Translations under genes and position numbers: made by a program
Notes under the pieces: model-generated
What the model saw: only the letters and a program-made list of their open reading frames with translations
The model's database searches: none
What the model was told of the DNA's origin: nothing
Part shown: piece by piece, positions 8,640-17,860 of the stretch
Position numbering within the stretch: the first letter of the stretch is position 1
How the letters are laid out: each line of letters opens with the position of its first letter
NCBI RefSeq assembly: GCF_009800925.1
Contig: NZ_WOYF01000005.1
Span: 62,001-126,000 of the forward strand
DNA length: 64,000 bases
Reading direction: 5' to 3'
Source: Budvicia diplopodorum
GTDB taxonomy: Bacteria; Pseudomonadota; Gammaproteobacteria; Enterobacterales; Enterobacteriaceae

Positions 8640-8943
8640 GGGTAAAATGAAGTACCAAAACGATTGATTTTCACGTGAAGAGACTAACAAATTGGGTATA
8701 GCATAGGATATTTACCACACATTCGCCGTTTAATCAGACAAAACTAGCTTTTTTTTCTTATGAATTTATTACAATCGCCAATGGCGTTTATATTCTAAAT
8801 AATTAGAGTTGCAGGACAAAGAAATCGGCCATCCCAGCCAACGCATATGCGGCCTGAAGCATGACGATTATTACCATCTTTGCCCGTTATGGGTTCTGTA
8901 GTAGTATTTCCAACCATGTGCCACTGAATGGTTGAACGTATTG

Positions 8944-9651
8944 ATGGATCAAGAATATCAACATTGGCTTTTTACACTTTCTGCCCCCACCACCGCTCTG
9001 AATCTTGACTATGGTGCCGCTTATTTTGCTCCAAACCTGTTTCCTGAAAGCTCGCCGATGGACTTAAAAGACAGCTGGGATATTGAATCAAGGCAAGATC
9101 TGATTAACACCGTTATTCGCATGATTGAGCAGGGGCACGCCGACGAACTGTCCTACCCTTACTATTTATGGCACCAAATTCCCCCCGACGGCTGGAAATC
9201 TTTTGTCAGCGCTCAGGAAGAGCCAAAGCAAGTTTTGCTGGGATTTGTTGCAGAAACGGCGGGGATCTGTGGTTTCGGCGGTATTCAAGCCTGGGACCTT
9301 AGCCGTATGGGCTATCTGTGCCGCATTGGCCTATTGAATGGCTGGCTTACTGAGCGTGAGAGCCTGTGGTTTCAGAGCCGTATCGCCAACCGGGCCCGCC
9401 ACTATTATGACAGCTGGCAGCAATACACCAATGGCTTTTTAACCGGCCGCACCTTCTGGCTTTCCCTGAGCGAAGAGCGCACTGAGTTCAAACGTTACGC
9501 ATTCACCAATAAAGGCAACCTCGATGCTAACGTTAGCCTGGTTCACCGTCTTTTTGCCAGCCCGGATAGCCCTTATCTGACCGTTCAGTGGGATCGGGAA
9601 CTCGCTGAAATGGATAAACCGGAGTCGCTCGGGGAGGTTGACTGGTCATGA
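8944..9651 (+). CDS. DUF1266 protein of the HscC/DjlB-DjlC locus
   Basis: The 235-residue soluble protein contains the DUF1266 core in its second half: AWDLSRMGYLCRIGLLNGW, then a Trp/Tyr-rich helix (SWQQYTNGFLTGRTFWLS). In E. coli the DUF1266 genes ybeR and ybeU sit beside the J-protein genes djlB and djlC and near hscC. The gene ends in an ATGA overlap with the J-domain gene, so the two are co-translated. ATG 8944 is preferred to TTG 8932, though no strong ribosome binding site is seen. Its role is unknown; a client or cofactor of the HscC system is an inference. Confidence 0.8.
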   Translation: MDQEYQHWLFTLSAPTTALNLDYGAAYFAPNLFPESSPMDLKDSWDIESRQDLINTVIRMIEQGHADELSYPYYLWHQIPPDGWKSFVSAQEEPKQVLLGFVAETAGICGFGGIQAWDLSRMGYLCRIGLLNGWLTERESLWFQSRIANRARHYYDSWQQYTNGFLTGRTFWLSLSEERTEFKRYAFTNKGNLDANVSLVHRLFASPDSPYLTVQWDRELAEMDKPESLGEVDWS

Positions 9652-12386
9652 ACGCAAACTGTTGGGAAATGCTGGGCATCGAGCCTACCGACGATCAGGA
9701 CATTATCCGCAATGCCTACCGCAGCAAGCTGCCGGAATACCACCCGGAAAGCGATCCCCAAGGCTTTCAGAATTTACGTCAGGCCTATGAAGAGGCGAAA
9801 AAAGGAATTCAGCCGGCGTTCATCCCGGTTTCCGCCCTGACGCCAAAAGAAGAGTTTGAGCAAAAGCTTCGCGGCCAGTCCGATCGGGCCAGCGAAGAAG
9901 AAGACGGAAAAGACGATGGGCCTCATCCGGAACAGGAAGCCATCGATCGCATGCTGGCCGAGTTTGACACCCTGCAACAGACTGCCGACAAACGCTACTC
10001 TCCACACGGCTGGCATGAATATATTCAATCATTAGATCTCAATTCGTTTGAAGTCATCGATCGGCTGCGCTGGCGGCTGCTGGAGAAGTGTTACAACACC
10101 GACTGTATCTCTAGACAATGTAGCCTAATTCTGGCCGATCGAATGCGCTGGAAGCAGAGGCTAAGCGAGCTGTCAGACCAACAATCGCACCGTATGGGCA
10201 GCTACTTAGACTTTCTGGAAAAAGGCGACGTTTTCAACTTCGAACTCCTGTCAGACTTCGATCTGGTCGCCCAGACCGAGTGCGTAAAGCACATTAATTT
10301 TATTCAATATCTGTACTGGGAAAAACCGGCATGGATGTTGAAAGCCTATCTGCAAATCGACACCGCCGTTTACTGGCCTGACGTGCCGGAGCTGAAAGAG
10401 CTTTTGCCCCGCTGGTATTCCTATGCCGGGCTTGGCTATAGCGAACTGGCTGACTATTGCCTCAAAAGGCTGGCAGACGAGCCAGACAGCAATGACTGGC
10501 TGTATCTGTATGCGTCTCAGTGCTCGCTGGCCGGGAATGACGAATACGCCCTACCGTACTGGATCCGCCTGTATACCAAAGAACAGCACGCGGCGGCCGA
10601 AGAATGGCTAATTTCATGGTGCCATAAAAATTCACCGGAACGGCTACCGCTACTGATTCAGGCATTCGATCGCCCACAGTACACCCCGGCCCAAGGGGTA
10701 AACCTTGATGCGCCTGAACAAAACTACATTACCCCGACCCAGACCACTAAAACGTTAACCCGCTGGGGCTTTGCATCTCAGGCCGGATTACCGCAGCTGG
10801 CCCAGGATTACGTCTCATGGAAGCTAAGCAACGCCATGCAGTACCGGATCCTGCGCCACTTAATCAAAGATAACGGATCCGATCGGCTACTGCGCTATTA
10901 CCGCCACGCCAGCATGCTAACGCTGGGTAATGAAACGCTATTACAACAGATTTTGGATGAAAAGAGGCCGTCCGATCCGCTGAATGCCTTAATCTTAAAG
11001 GGGCTGAAGCATCAGGCACAACAACGGTTAGACTGGCTACAAACCTCGTCGGTCATATCTACATTTACCACATGGCTGTATGAGCGCCATTGGGGAACGC
11101 TGCCGGATATCTATGGCGATCGTGATTCTGACGCTTACCGCCAGTGCCTGCTCTGGCTGGCGCAGCGTCGTTGGATGAGCCCTAAAGAGCTAGAACGCCT
11201 TTACAACAGTGAACTGTTCTCCAACAGCTTGGATATCTGCTACGACTGGCTCTGTTTTATTGCACTCAACAATAACACTCTTCTGCCAACGCCGAACGAG
11301 CAGGAAGACTATTGGCAATGGTGCCGCCGCTGTTATTTACTGGTATTACTGCTGGAAAAACCGGCGGAATCCATCGAGATGATCCATCAGACTGAAGATC
11401 TGACCATGCCTCAGGAGCACCCGGCCTATGTGTTCTATCAGCTGGTAAAATCCCTGAATCCGACCCATGGAGATCTGGCATCGCAGTACATGGAAAAACT
11501 GCAGTTGAGCAATATCCTGCAGTACCATTCATGGACTCGCCTGCCCATCACGCCGGAAAACTTCCTCGATAGCGAGCAGGTAACGATCTCTTACTCCATT
11601 GACCATTTTTTTCTTACCAGCCAAAGCTGGCGGGAAACAGTATGGGCTGCCTCGAAGTCCAGCCAGATGCTGTTCTATGCGGCCAGCGCCTATCACGGTA
11701 TCAATAGCCGGACCGAGCGGTTTACTCAGCTCATTAGTGAGATAGAGCCGGATACCGTTCAAGAGAGTGAATTGAAGAAATGGTTGCTGAATACCAAACC
11801 TTTTGCGCTGGCTAAACCGCCGGGTTCGCCTACGCAGCAGGTTTTAGCCCGGGCGATCGTCAGCCTGCACGCCAATGAACACCGCACGCTCTCTGCGTCA
11901 CAAAAAGCGGAACTGGAAGCCTGCATGGGGGATCAACATCAGGATATCGTTCTGCGCTTGGCCGCCAAGATGATGCTACTCACTTCGGCTTCGCGTTCTA
12001 AAAACCCGATGAATAGCAGCGGCGGGCCAAGTAAGGTGTGGGAATTCTGGCGGCTAAACTCACGGCTTAACCGCAGCGGGTTCGCCGCTCAGCTGATACT
12101 GGGTTCATTGGTATCGTTTATACTGGCATATGTCATGAGCCGTTCAAACAGCGCCGTCAGCGGGCAGATCTTGTTATTGGCCTGCTTAACGATAAACGCT
12201 CTAAGCGCACAAATGCGACGGCTGAATGATTTAAATTATGGAGTAACGGTTTTGGTTGGTATGTCTGGCTTGGCGCTAGTCAACATCGTATTTCCACCGG
12301 CCATACTATGGCTATTGTTTAAGAAAGGCGTACCCCATGCCACCAAAGCCGGGCCACCGACTAGCAGGTGGTTTAACCGTTCATAG
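9648..12386 (+). CDS. Large J-domain co-chaperone of the DjlB/DjlC type with membrane tail
   Basis: The 912-residue protein starts with a short J-domain (about 4-52: CWEMLGIEPTDDQDIIRNAY, then FQNLRQAYEEAKKG) in which the HPD tripeptide is HPE (His32-Pro33-Glu34). A long helical, TPR-like middle follows. The C-terminus (about 800-895) holds three or four hydrophobic helices with RRLNDLNYG, recalling small DUF805-like membrane domains. DjlB and DjlC of E. coli are known partners that stimulate the Hsp70 HscC, and hscC lies about 400 bases downstream, convergent. It should therefore be a membrane-anchored partner of HscC. The gene is coupled to the DUF1266 gene by a 4-base overlap. Confidence 0.85.
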   Translation: MNANCWEMLGIEPTDDQDIIRNAYRSKLPEYHPESDPQGFQNLRQAYEEAKKGIQPAFIPVSALTPKEEFEQKLRGQSDRASEEEDGKDDGPHPEQEAIDRMLAEFDTLQQTADKRYSPHGWHEYIQSLDLNSFEVIDRLRWRLLEKCYNTDCISRQCSLILADRMRWKQRLSELSDQQSHRMGSYLDFLEKGDVFNFELLSDFDLVAQTECVKHINFIQYLYWEKPAWMLKAYLQIDTAVYWPDVPELKELLPRWYSYAGLGYSELADYCLKRLADEPDSNDWLYLYASQCSLAGNDEYALPYWIRLYTKEQHAAAEEWLISWCHKNSPERLPLLIQAFDRPQYTPAQGVNLDAPEQNYITPTQTTKTLTRWGFASQAGLPQLAQDYVSWKLSNAMQYRILRHLIKDNGSDRLLRYYRHASMLTLGNETLLQQILDEKRPSDPLNALILKGLKHQAQQRLDWLQTSSVISTFTTWLYERHWGTLPDIYGDRDSDAYRQCLLWLAQRRWMSPKELERLYNSELFSNSLDICYDWLCFIALNNNTLLPTPNEQEDYWQWCRRCYLLVLLLEKPAESIEMIHQTEDLTMPQEHPAYVFYQLVKSLNPTHGDLASQYMEKLQLSNILQYHSWTRLPITPENFLDSEQVTISYSIDHFFLTSQSWRETVWAASKSSQMLFYAASAYHGINSRTERFTQLISEIEPDTVQESELKKWLLNTKPFALAKPPGSPTQQVLARAIVSLHANEHRTLSASQKAELEACMGDQHQDIVLRLAAKMMLLTSASRSKNPMNSSGGPSKVWEFWRLNSRLNRSGFAAQLILGSLVSFILAYVMSRSNSAVSGQILLLACLTINALSAQMRRLNDLNYGVTVLVGMSGLALVNIVFPPAILWLLFKKGVPHATKAGPPTSRWFNRS

Positions 12387-12412
12387 CGCAAAACGCCCGT
12401 TGGTTGAGCTAA

Positions 12413-12626
12413 TCCCAAAGGGTCTGGCAGCAGGCCCTGAGCGAGGTTCCTGATAAACAAGATCTACAGGATTGTCGCATTGCCGAAGCAATAAAATGCA
12501 AATAGAGTCCCGCAAATCCAATCAGTCGACGGCGTTAAACGGTTAGGCCTTGGCTGCGAAAGCTCTGAGTACGGCATCGATGATTATTTAGAGCTGAAGT
12601 ATTTGTGTCAGGGGAAGTTGGGGTAG
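12413..12626 (+). pseudogene. Frameshifted remnant of an unidentified gene
   Basis: Two reading frames join into one plausible protein end: 12413-12505 (RVWQQALSEVPDKQDLQDC...) and then, one frame over from about 12501, 12501-12626 ([20 protein letters not shown] followed by [13 protein letters not shown]). The second part has the look of helical proteins with an A..YGI.....L..Y......G pattern found in some secretion-associated families. There is no start codon, and a frameshift lies near 12495-12505. It fills most of the gap between the J-protein gene and hscC. Confidence 0.4.
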
Positions 12627-12775
12627 AGAATCACCTAACCACATAGAGAGAAACTAAGCCCAGAGCCTTACCGGCCTAACAAATATCGCCCCTCACTCGC
12701 CATAACATCGTCATATTCCAACGTTTACTATGGGGACCCAACTGACTCTGAAATCAAATGAAGCTAATTTATCAA

Positions 12776-14461
12776 TTACATCTTCATCGATTCCAGATAG
12801 TCCGCCAAGCGCTCGCGTACCAGCGTAATCTGATCTTCTTTTTGTTCAGCCAGCGTAGCGTCAAATTCCTGTAGCCAAATGCCAATCTGAGTACGCATAT
12901 CGCCTAACGACTGCGACCATGCTCTTTCCAAACGGGCCAGTAGCGCGCGGTTGACCATGGTGTCTCGCGGGTGGATTTTCAGCTCTTTTAAACGCTGATG
13001 GCTCTCTTGGCGCTGGGCTTCGCTTAGGCCAACCGGACTGTGGTCAATAATCTTAGAGTGGCTATCGCCGGAATCCAACAGGTTGACGTCCACTTCCAGC
13101 AGGCCGTTAATGTCGTAACTGAATCGAATATCTATTGCCTGAATCTTGCCGTTTGGCTTAACCGGAACTTCAAACTCTTCCACCAGAATGTTGTTTTCAA
13201 CCCGAGGACTTTCGCCCTGATAGACCGCGACCCGAATACAGGTTTGCTCCACATGGCCGGTGCTGAAGGTCTCAACCCGTGAAGTCGGTACCACGGTGTT
13301 GCGTTCAATAATTGGAGAGAAAAAGCCTGAGCCGTTACTATTGCTGGTGGCAATCCCCAAGCTATACGGGCAAACGTCGGTCAGGATCACTTCGTCGATG
13401 TCTTCATTGCGCAGGCGACAGGCGGCCTGCACTGATGCGCCCAACGCGACGATAGTACTGGCATCAAGATGCTGATGAGGCAGCTTACCAAACAGCCGTA
13501 CCACCATCCGCTGAATCACGCCTAAGCGGGAAGCACCGCCAACCAGCACTAAGTTATCCAGCTGCTGCGGCTGTAGCCGCGCATCGCTCAGCGCCTGCTC
13601 AATCGGCGCACGCAGGCGGTTGAGCAGCGGCAGCCAGAATTTTTCCGCGCTCTTGTCGTCAAAGCTGAAGGCGTATTCTTTGTCCTGCCAGTTCCAGTTC
13701 AGGGTTAATTCCTGATTGGTTAACTGACATTTCATTTGCTCGGCGGTGTCGTTGAGCCGGGCCATGGCTTCGGGCGGAATCTCGCCTTCAACCAGCTTCC
13801 ACTCGCTCAGGCAGGCTTTCACCAGCGCGCGGGTAAAATCTTCACCGCCCAGATAGTTATCACCGGCGGAAGAGTGAACTTCAATCAGCGGCAGTGCATA
13901 CTCAAGCACCGTCACGTCAAAAGTTCCCCCGCCTAGATCAAACACTAAGGTACGACCAAATTCTTGAGTATGGAGGCCATAGGCCATCGCTGCCGCCGTC
14001 GGTTCATTGATCAACCGCACCGCGTTCAGGCCAGCCAGTTCGGCGGCAAAGCGGGTTTGCTTGCGCTGTTCATCGCTGAAGTAGGCAGGAACGGAAATAA
14101 CCACGTCGCTTACCGGATGACCGACCAATGCTTCTGCATCAGCCTTTAATGATTTAAGCACCAGCGCAGACAGCTCAGGGGCGCTAAAGGATTTAGTCCC
14201 CAGCTTAAACTGTCGGCAGGTTCCCATATAGCGTTTGAATAACGCAGCGGTTTTATCCGGGTGAGTTGTCATGCGCGACAAGGCCGGTCGGCCGATTAAT
14301 ACCGATCCGTCTTCGTCGAGGCTTACCACCGATGGGGTGAGAAATTCACCCAATGAATTGGGAATTAGCTGAGGTTTGCCATCTTTCCAAATGCTGATAA
14401 GGCTATTGGTTGTTCCTAAATCAATACCAATTGCCGGTATGGATACTTGCTCTCCACTCAT
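12776..14461 (-). CDS. hscC: Hsp70-family chaperone HscC
   Basis: The 561-residue protein is an Hsp70 of the short HscC type (E. coli HscC about 556). The nucleotide-binding domain has AIGIDLGTTNSL near residue 10, VISVPAYFSDEQR, LINEPTAAAMAYGL, VFDLGGGTFDVT and VLVGGASRLG; a substrate-binding domain and a short helical lid follow. The EEVD tail of DnaK is absent. HscC works with DjlB/DjlC J-proteins rather than DnaJ, and such a J-protein gene is convergent with it here. ATG 14461 has a GAGGTCAGG stretch just upstream. The Sel1/TPR-like gene 14562-15323 lies upstream on the same strand and is probably co-transcribed. Confidence 0.93.
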   Translation of the reverse strand: MSGEQVSIPAIGIDLGTTNSLISIWKDGKPQLIPNSLGEFLTPSVVSLDEDGSVLIGRPALSRMTTHPDKTAALFKRYMGTCRQFKLGTKSFSAPELSALVLKSLKADAEALVGHPVSDVVISVPAYFSDEQRKQTRFAAELAGLNAVRLINEPTAAAMAYGLHTQEFGRTLVFDLGGGTFDVTVLEYALPLIEVHSSAGDNYLGGEDFTRALVKACLSEWKLVEGEIPPEAMARLNDTAEQMKCQLTNQELTLNWNWQDKEYAFSFDDKSAEKFWLPLLNRLRAPIEQALSDARLQPQQLDNLVLVGGASRLGVIQRMVVRLFGKLPHQHLDASTIVALGASVQAACRLRNEDIDEVILTDVCPYSLGIATSNSNGSGFFSPIIERNTVVPTSRVETFSTGHVEQTCIRVAVYQGESPRVENNILVEEFEVPVKPNGKIQAIDIRFSYDINGLLEVDVNLLDSGDSHSKIIDHSPVGLSEAQRQESHQRLKELKIHPRDTMVNRALLARLERAWSQSLGDMRTQIGIWLQEFDATLAEQKEDQITLVRERLADYLESMKM

Positions 14462-14561
14462 GACCTGACCTCACTCGATTCCATTGCGCCATATCATATC
14501 GGGCCAGAGGGATTGGATCAAACCATTAGCGGGAGATCCCTATCTAATACGCGCGTCTGTA

Positions 14562-15323
14562 CTACCCGTTGACATATTCCAGCGCCGCTTCGATCAATTG
14601 CTGATGCTCTCCATCGTGCCATGCGTTAACCAACGCCTCAACCTGCTGGCTCTGTTGCTCGGTTAATCCAACGGCGGAATTGCGCAGCATAATATGGCGC
14701 TGCGGGTGGTCCTCAACGCTATCACATTGTTGATGAATAAAGTCCACGGCCAGCGTCAGGAATACGCAGTGAAGTACCGTTAGTGCGGCGTTGCCCGCCG
14801 GATCGGGATCAGTCTGCGGATTGAACATATTGGCCAGACGGTCAGCGGTTGCGGCGTCGCTAAGCTGTAGCGCATTGAAATAGTGCATCATCATCATGGC
14901 GGCGTTTTGCCGTGCCTGATAGATCTGCGCAAGGGAAAGGTAGCAGAAAGCTAAGGGCGTGCCGTATTGCGGATAATCATCAGCGGCAATATAGCGTTCA
15001 GCCAGTTGGTCAAACAGTTCGATGGCTTTATCTAAATCTTGTTCAAAATACTTACCGAACATGTACATCTGAGCCTGTGTCGCATAGGCGGGCAGGTAAT
15101 CCTGCTCCAGCATTTTATCAAGCCACGGCTTAGCCAGCTCTGGCCGGTCTGTTTCGATCAGATACATATCGGTCAGGGCCAGCATATAAACCGGATCGCC
15201 ACTCTGTTCGGCCATATTAATCAATACCGGTTCCCTGAGCTCAGCCAGTAGGCTGTCTAAATTATCAGATTCAGCATCGTCATCCGTTAAAATACGCGAG
15301 GTTATGATGGGCTCTGTTGTCAT
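14562..15323 (-). CDS. Sel1/TPR-like repeat protein next to hscC
   Basis: The 253-residue soluble protein is mostly alpha helical, with repeats of the Sel1/TPR kind (ALTDMYLIETDRPELAKPWL; AQMYMFGKYFEQDLDKAIEL; CYLSLAQIYQARQNAAMMMM). The first 25 residues are acidic. E. coli has a Sel1-repeat gene (ybeT) in the same hscC neighbourhood, so this may be its functional counterpart, though similarity was not tested. It lies 100 bases upstream of hscC on the same strand. A scaffold or client-binding role for the HscC system is inferred. Confidence 0.75.
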   Translation of the reverse strand: MTTEPIITSRILTDDDAESDNLDSLLAELREPVLINMAEQSGDPVYMLALTDMYLIETDRPELAKPWLDKMLEQDYLPAYATQAQMYMFGKYFEQDLDKAIELFDQLAERYIAADDYPQYGTPLAFCYLSLAQIYQARQNAAMMMMHYFNALQLSDAATADRLANMFNPQTDPDPAGNAALTVLHCVFLTLAVDFIHQQCDSVEDHPQRHIMLRNSAVGLTEQQSQQVEALVNAWHDGEHQQLIEAALEYVNG

Positions 15324-15514
15324 CGTTCTGTCTTCCGCTAAGCCATACGGCCATTGTCAGTTTTCCGGCGAGCATTTTCCTTTATTCCGCATGAAACTGC
15401 ATCCTGTATGCGCCAGATTGCACTATTCTTTTAGCTGCCCTTTCGTTGTCGCTTTACATAAACGGCGACAAGGTTAAATTCAGGCGCACCTTACGTACGC
15501 TCGACGGAGAGAAT

Positions 15515-16429
15515 ATGAGTCAATTACGCATCGGTATGGTTGGTTTGGGCAATATTGCTCAAAAAGCCTACCTTCCGATCCTCAGTCTGGCCGATAGCTG
15601 GGTACTCAGCGGAGGATTTTCTCCCAACCGGCAAAAGGCCCAAAAGGTATGCGATAGCTACCGGATCCCCTGTTTTTCTCGACTGGATATTCTGGCCGGG
15701 CAGTGTGATGCCGTATTGGTTCACAGCAGCACGGCTAGCCACTTTCAGGTGATTACAGAGCTGCTAACGCTCGGCGTTCACGTCTATGTCGATAAACCGC
15801 TGGCCGAAACCGTGCAACAAGCAGAACAATTAATTGAGCTGGCACAGCGCAAAAACAGAGTGCTGATGGTTGGCTTTAACCGACGTTTTGCCCCTCTTTA
15901 TCGCCAGCTTAAGCAGCAAATGGGTCCGGCCTGCTCTCTGCGTATGGACAAGCACCGCATCAACAGCGTCGGGCCAAAAGATGTCGGTTTTACCCTACTG
16001 GACGACTATTTGCACGTGGTTGATACCGCTCTGTGGCTGGCCGGGCAGCCAGCTAAGCTCGTCAGCGGTACTTTGCAAACCAATGCCGAAAATCAGATGC
16101 TGTACGGCGAGCATCATTTCCAGTGCGGCAAGATTTCAGTCACCACGGCCATGCACCGCCAGGCTGGCAGCGAGCGGGAAAGCGTGCAGGCAGTCACAGA
16201 CGGGTCAGTCTATCAGATCCATAATATGAGCCGATGGCAGCGGGAAGACGCCGGTGGGCTTCTCGAAGTACCGATGCCGAGCTGGCAATCAATCCTAACT
16301 CAGCGCGGCTTCGACGGCGCTATTCGTCACTTTATTGATACCGTCAGTCACCAGACCACCGCAGAAACCTCCGGTGAGCAGGCGATTTATGCTCAGCGCA
16401 TGATTGAACGGTTGTTAAGGGAAAGGTAA
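15515..16429 (+). CDS. mviM: Gfo/Idh/MocA-family oxidoreductase MviM
   Basis: The 304-residue protein begins MSQLRIGMVGLGNIAQKAYL, a Rossmann NAD(P)-binding start, and carries VHSSTASHF, VYVDKPLAE and the GFNRRFAPLYRQL stretch, all close to E. coli MviM (YceM). The C-terminal half is the sugar-dehydrogenase-like alpha/beta domain with LLDDYLHVVDTALWL. The substrate is not known. ATG 15515 has GGAGAG just upstream, and the in-frame extension to 15446 is not needed. In E. coli mviM precedes murJ; here it does not, so the gene has moved or the neighbourhood has been rearranged. Confidence 0.93.
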   Translation: MSQLRIGMVGLGNIAQKAYLPILSLADSWVLSGGFSPNRQKAQKVCDSYRIPCFSRLDILAGQCDAVLVHSSTASHFQVITELLTLGVHVYVDKPLAETVQQAEQLIELAQRKNRVLMVGFNRRFAPLYRQLKQQMGPACSLRMDKHRINSVGPKDVGFTLLDDYLHVVDTALWLAGQPAKLVSGTLQTNAENQMLYGEHHFQCGKISVTTAMHRQAGSERESVQAVTDGSVYQIHNMSRWQREDAGGLLEVPMPSWQSILTQRGFDGAIRHFIDTVSHQTTAETSGEQAIYAQRMIERLLRER

Positions 16430-16520
16430 GCAACCTGAGCGGCGCATAACTCGTTCATAATCTAAGATAAAGATAGTGCAGCGGTAACTGCCCACGACCA
16501 TCAGACTAAAGGATCAGACT

Positions 16521-17675
16521 ATGCAGCACCTTCTTGATACCGTTATTGATAATGCTATTCATCCTAAAGAGGGTTTATCACCGACCATTGTCGGCACGGT
16601 GGTGCTTGTTTCCCAGTGTGGAAAACCGCTGTATCAACGGGCCGCTGGCTACGCCGATCGAGAAAATAGCGTAGCAATGCAGCCCGATACGCTGTTTCGT
16701 TTGTCATCGGTCACCAAGCCTTTTGTCACCGCCGCCGTCGGCGTGTTGCTGGAACAGGGGAAGCTGCATCTTGACGATCGGATAACCAAATGGCTGCCGT
16801 GGTTCACCCCTTTACAGCCGGACGGCACGCTATCGGCCATCACCATTGGTCATTTACTAACCCATACCGCAGGCCTGAACTATGGGTTTTCCGAACCGCC
16901 TGACGGCCCTTATCATCAGGCCCAAGTATCCGATGGCTTAGATACTACCTCGCTAACGCTGGAAGAGAATCTGCGCCGCATTGCCGCGTTGCCACTGTTA
17001 CATCAACCCGGTACTGCGGTGCAATATTCGGTAGCCACCGACGTGCTCGGTGCAATTATAGCCAACGTGTGCAATGCGCCGCTTGATAAAGCGATACGAA
17101 CGCTGGTTACTGAGCCGTTGGGGATTGTCGACAGCGGATTTACCGTGACCGATCCCGCTCGTCTTGCCGTGCCTTATATCAATACGGACAAGGCCCCAAG
17201 ACCCATGCAGAAAGAAGAAATTCTGTTCGATCAAGAAGCCGGTATTACCGGCGGGATCCATTTCTCACCCGATAGGATTTTTGCTCCTGAGGCTTTTCTG
17301 TCTGGCGGTGCCGGTATGGTTGGCACCGCTCATGACGTCGAACGCCTGCTGCAAGTTCTACGCACCGGCGGCACGCCGCTGTTTAGCAAGCAAACCATGG
17401 AGCTACTGCTGACCGATACCGTTAAGCAGGAGACGATGCCGGGCTGGGGGTTCGCCGCCAGTTGGCTGGTTCTGCGTAATCCGCTGGTTGCCAGCACGCC
17501 GCAGTCACCGGGCACCATCTCATGGGGCGGCGTTTATGGCCATCACTGGTTTGTCGACTTTGAACGCGATCTCAGCGTGGTCATTCTGACCAATACTGCG
17601 CCAGAAGGGCTATACGGCGAATTCACCATTGATATTCGCAACGGAATATATACCGCGCTAGCCCGCAAAGAGTAA
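16521..17675 (+). CDS. Serine hydrolase of the class C beta-lactamase/esterase family
   Basis: The 384-residue protein belongs to the beta-lactamase-like penicillin-binding fold (PF00144 type). The SxxK motif is Ser63-Val-Thr-Lys66 (LSSVTKPF), the Tyr motif is QYSVATDVLG near residue 170, and the third motif is a degenerate GGVYGHHW near 335. There is no signal peptide, so it is probably a cytoplasmic esterase or peptidase (EstB-like) rather than a periplasmic AmpC. ATG 16521 has AAAGGA about eight bases upstream. It follows mviM by 91 bases on the same strand and could share its transcript. Confidence 0.85.
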   Translation: MQHLLDTVIDNAIHPKEGLSPTIVGTVVLVSQCGKPLYQRAAGYADRENSVAMQPDTLFRLSSVTKPFVTAAVGVLLEQGKLHLDDRITKWLPWFTPLQPDGTLSAITIGHLLTHTAGLNYGFSEPPDGPYHQAQVSDGLDTTSLTLEENLRRIAALPLLHQPGTAVQYSVATDVLGAIIANVCNAPLDKAIRTLVTEPLGIVDSGFTVTDPARLAVPYINTDKAPRPMQKEEILFDQEAGITGGIHFSPDRIFAPEAFLSGGAGMVGTAHDVERLLQVLRTGGTPLFSKQTMELLLTDTVKQETMPGWGFAASWLVLRNPLVASTPQSPGTISWGGVYGHHWFVDFERDLSVVILTNTAPEGLYGEFTIDIRNGIYTALARKE

Positions 17676-17860
17676 ACAGGGTACCATTGCGTGGCGCCAA
17701 TTTGTGCGGTCATGCCTTTATTGTCGCGGTTATAAAGAGATCGGGCCCGAGTGTTATTTAACTCCAAAACGCTTTCTCGATTTTAATGACCAAAGAAAAA
17801 ATAACTATTTATGTGATGGGTCAGAGAAATCACGACCCGGCAAGGATGCTGTGATCAATA

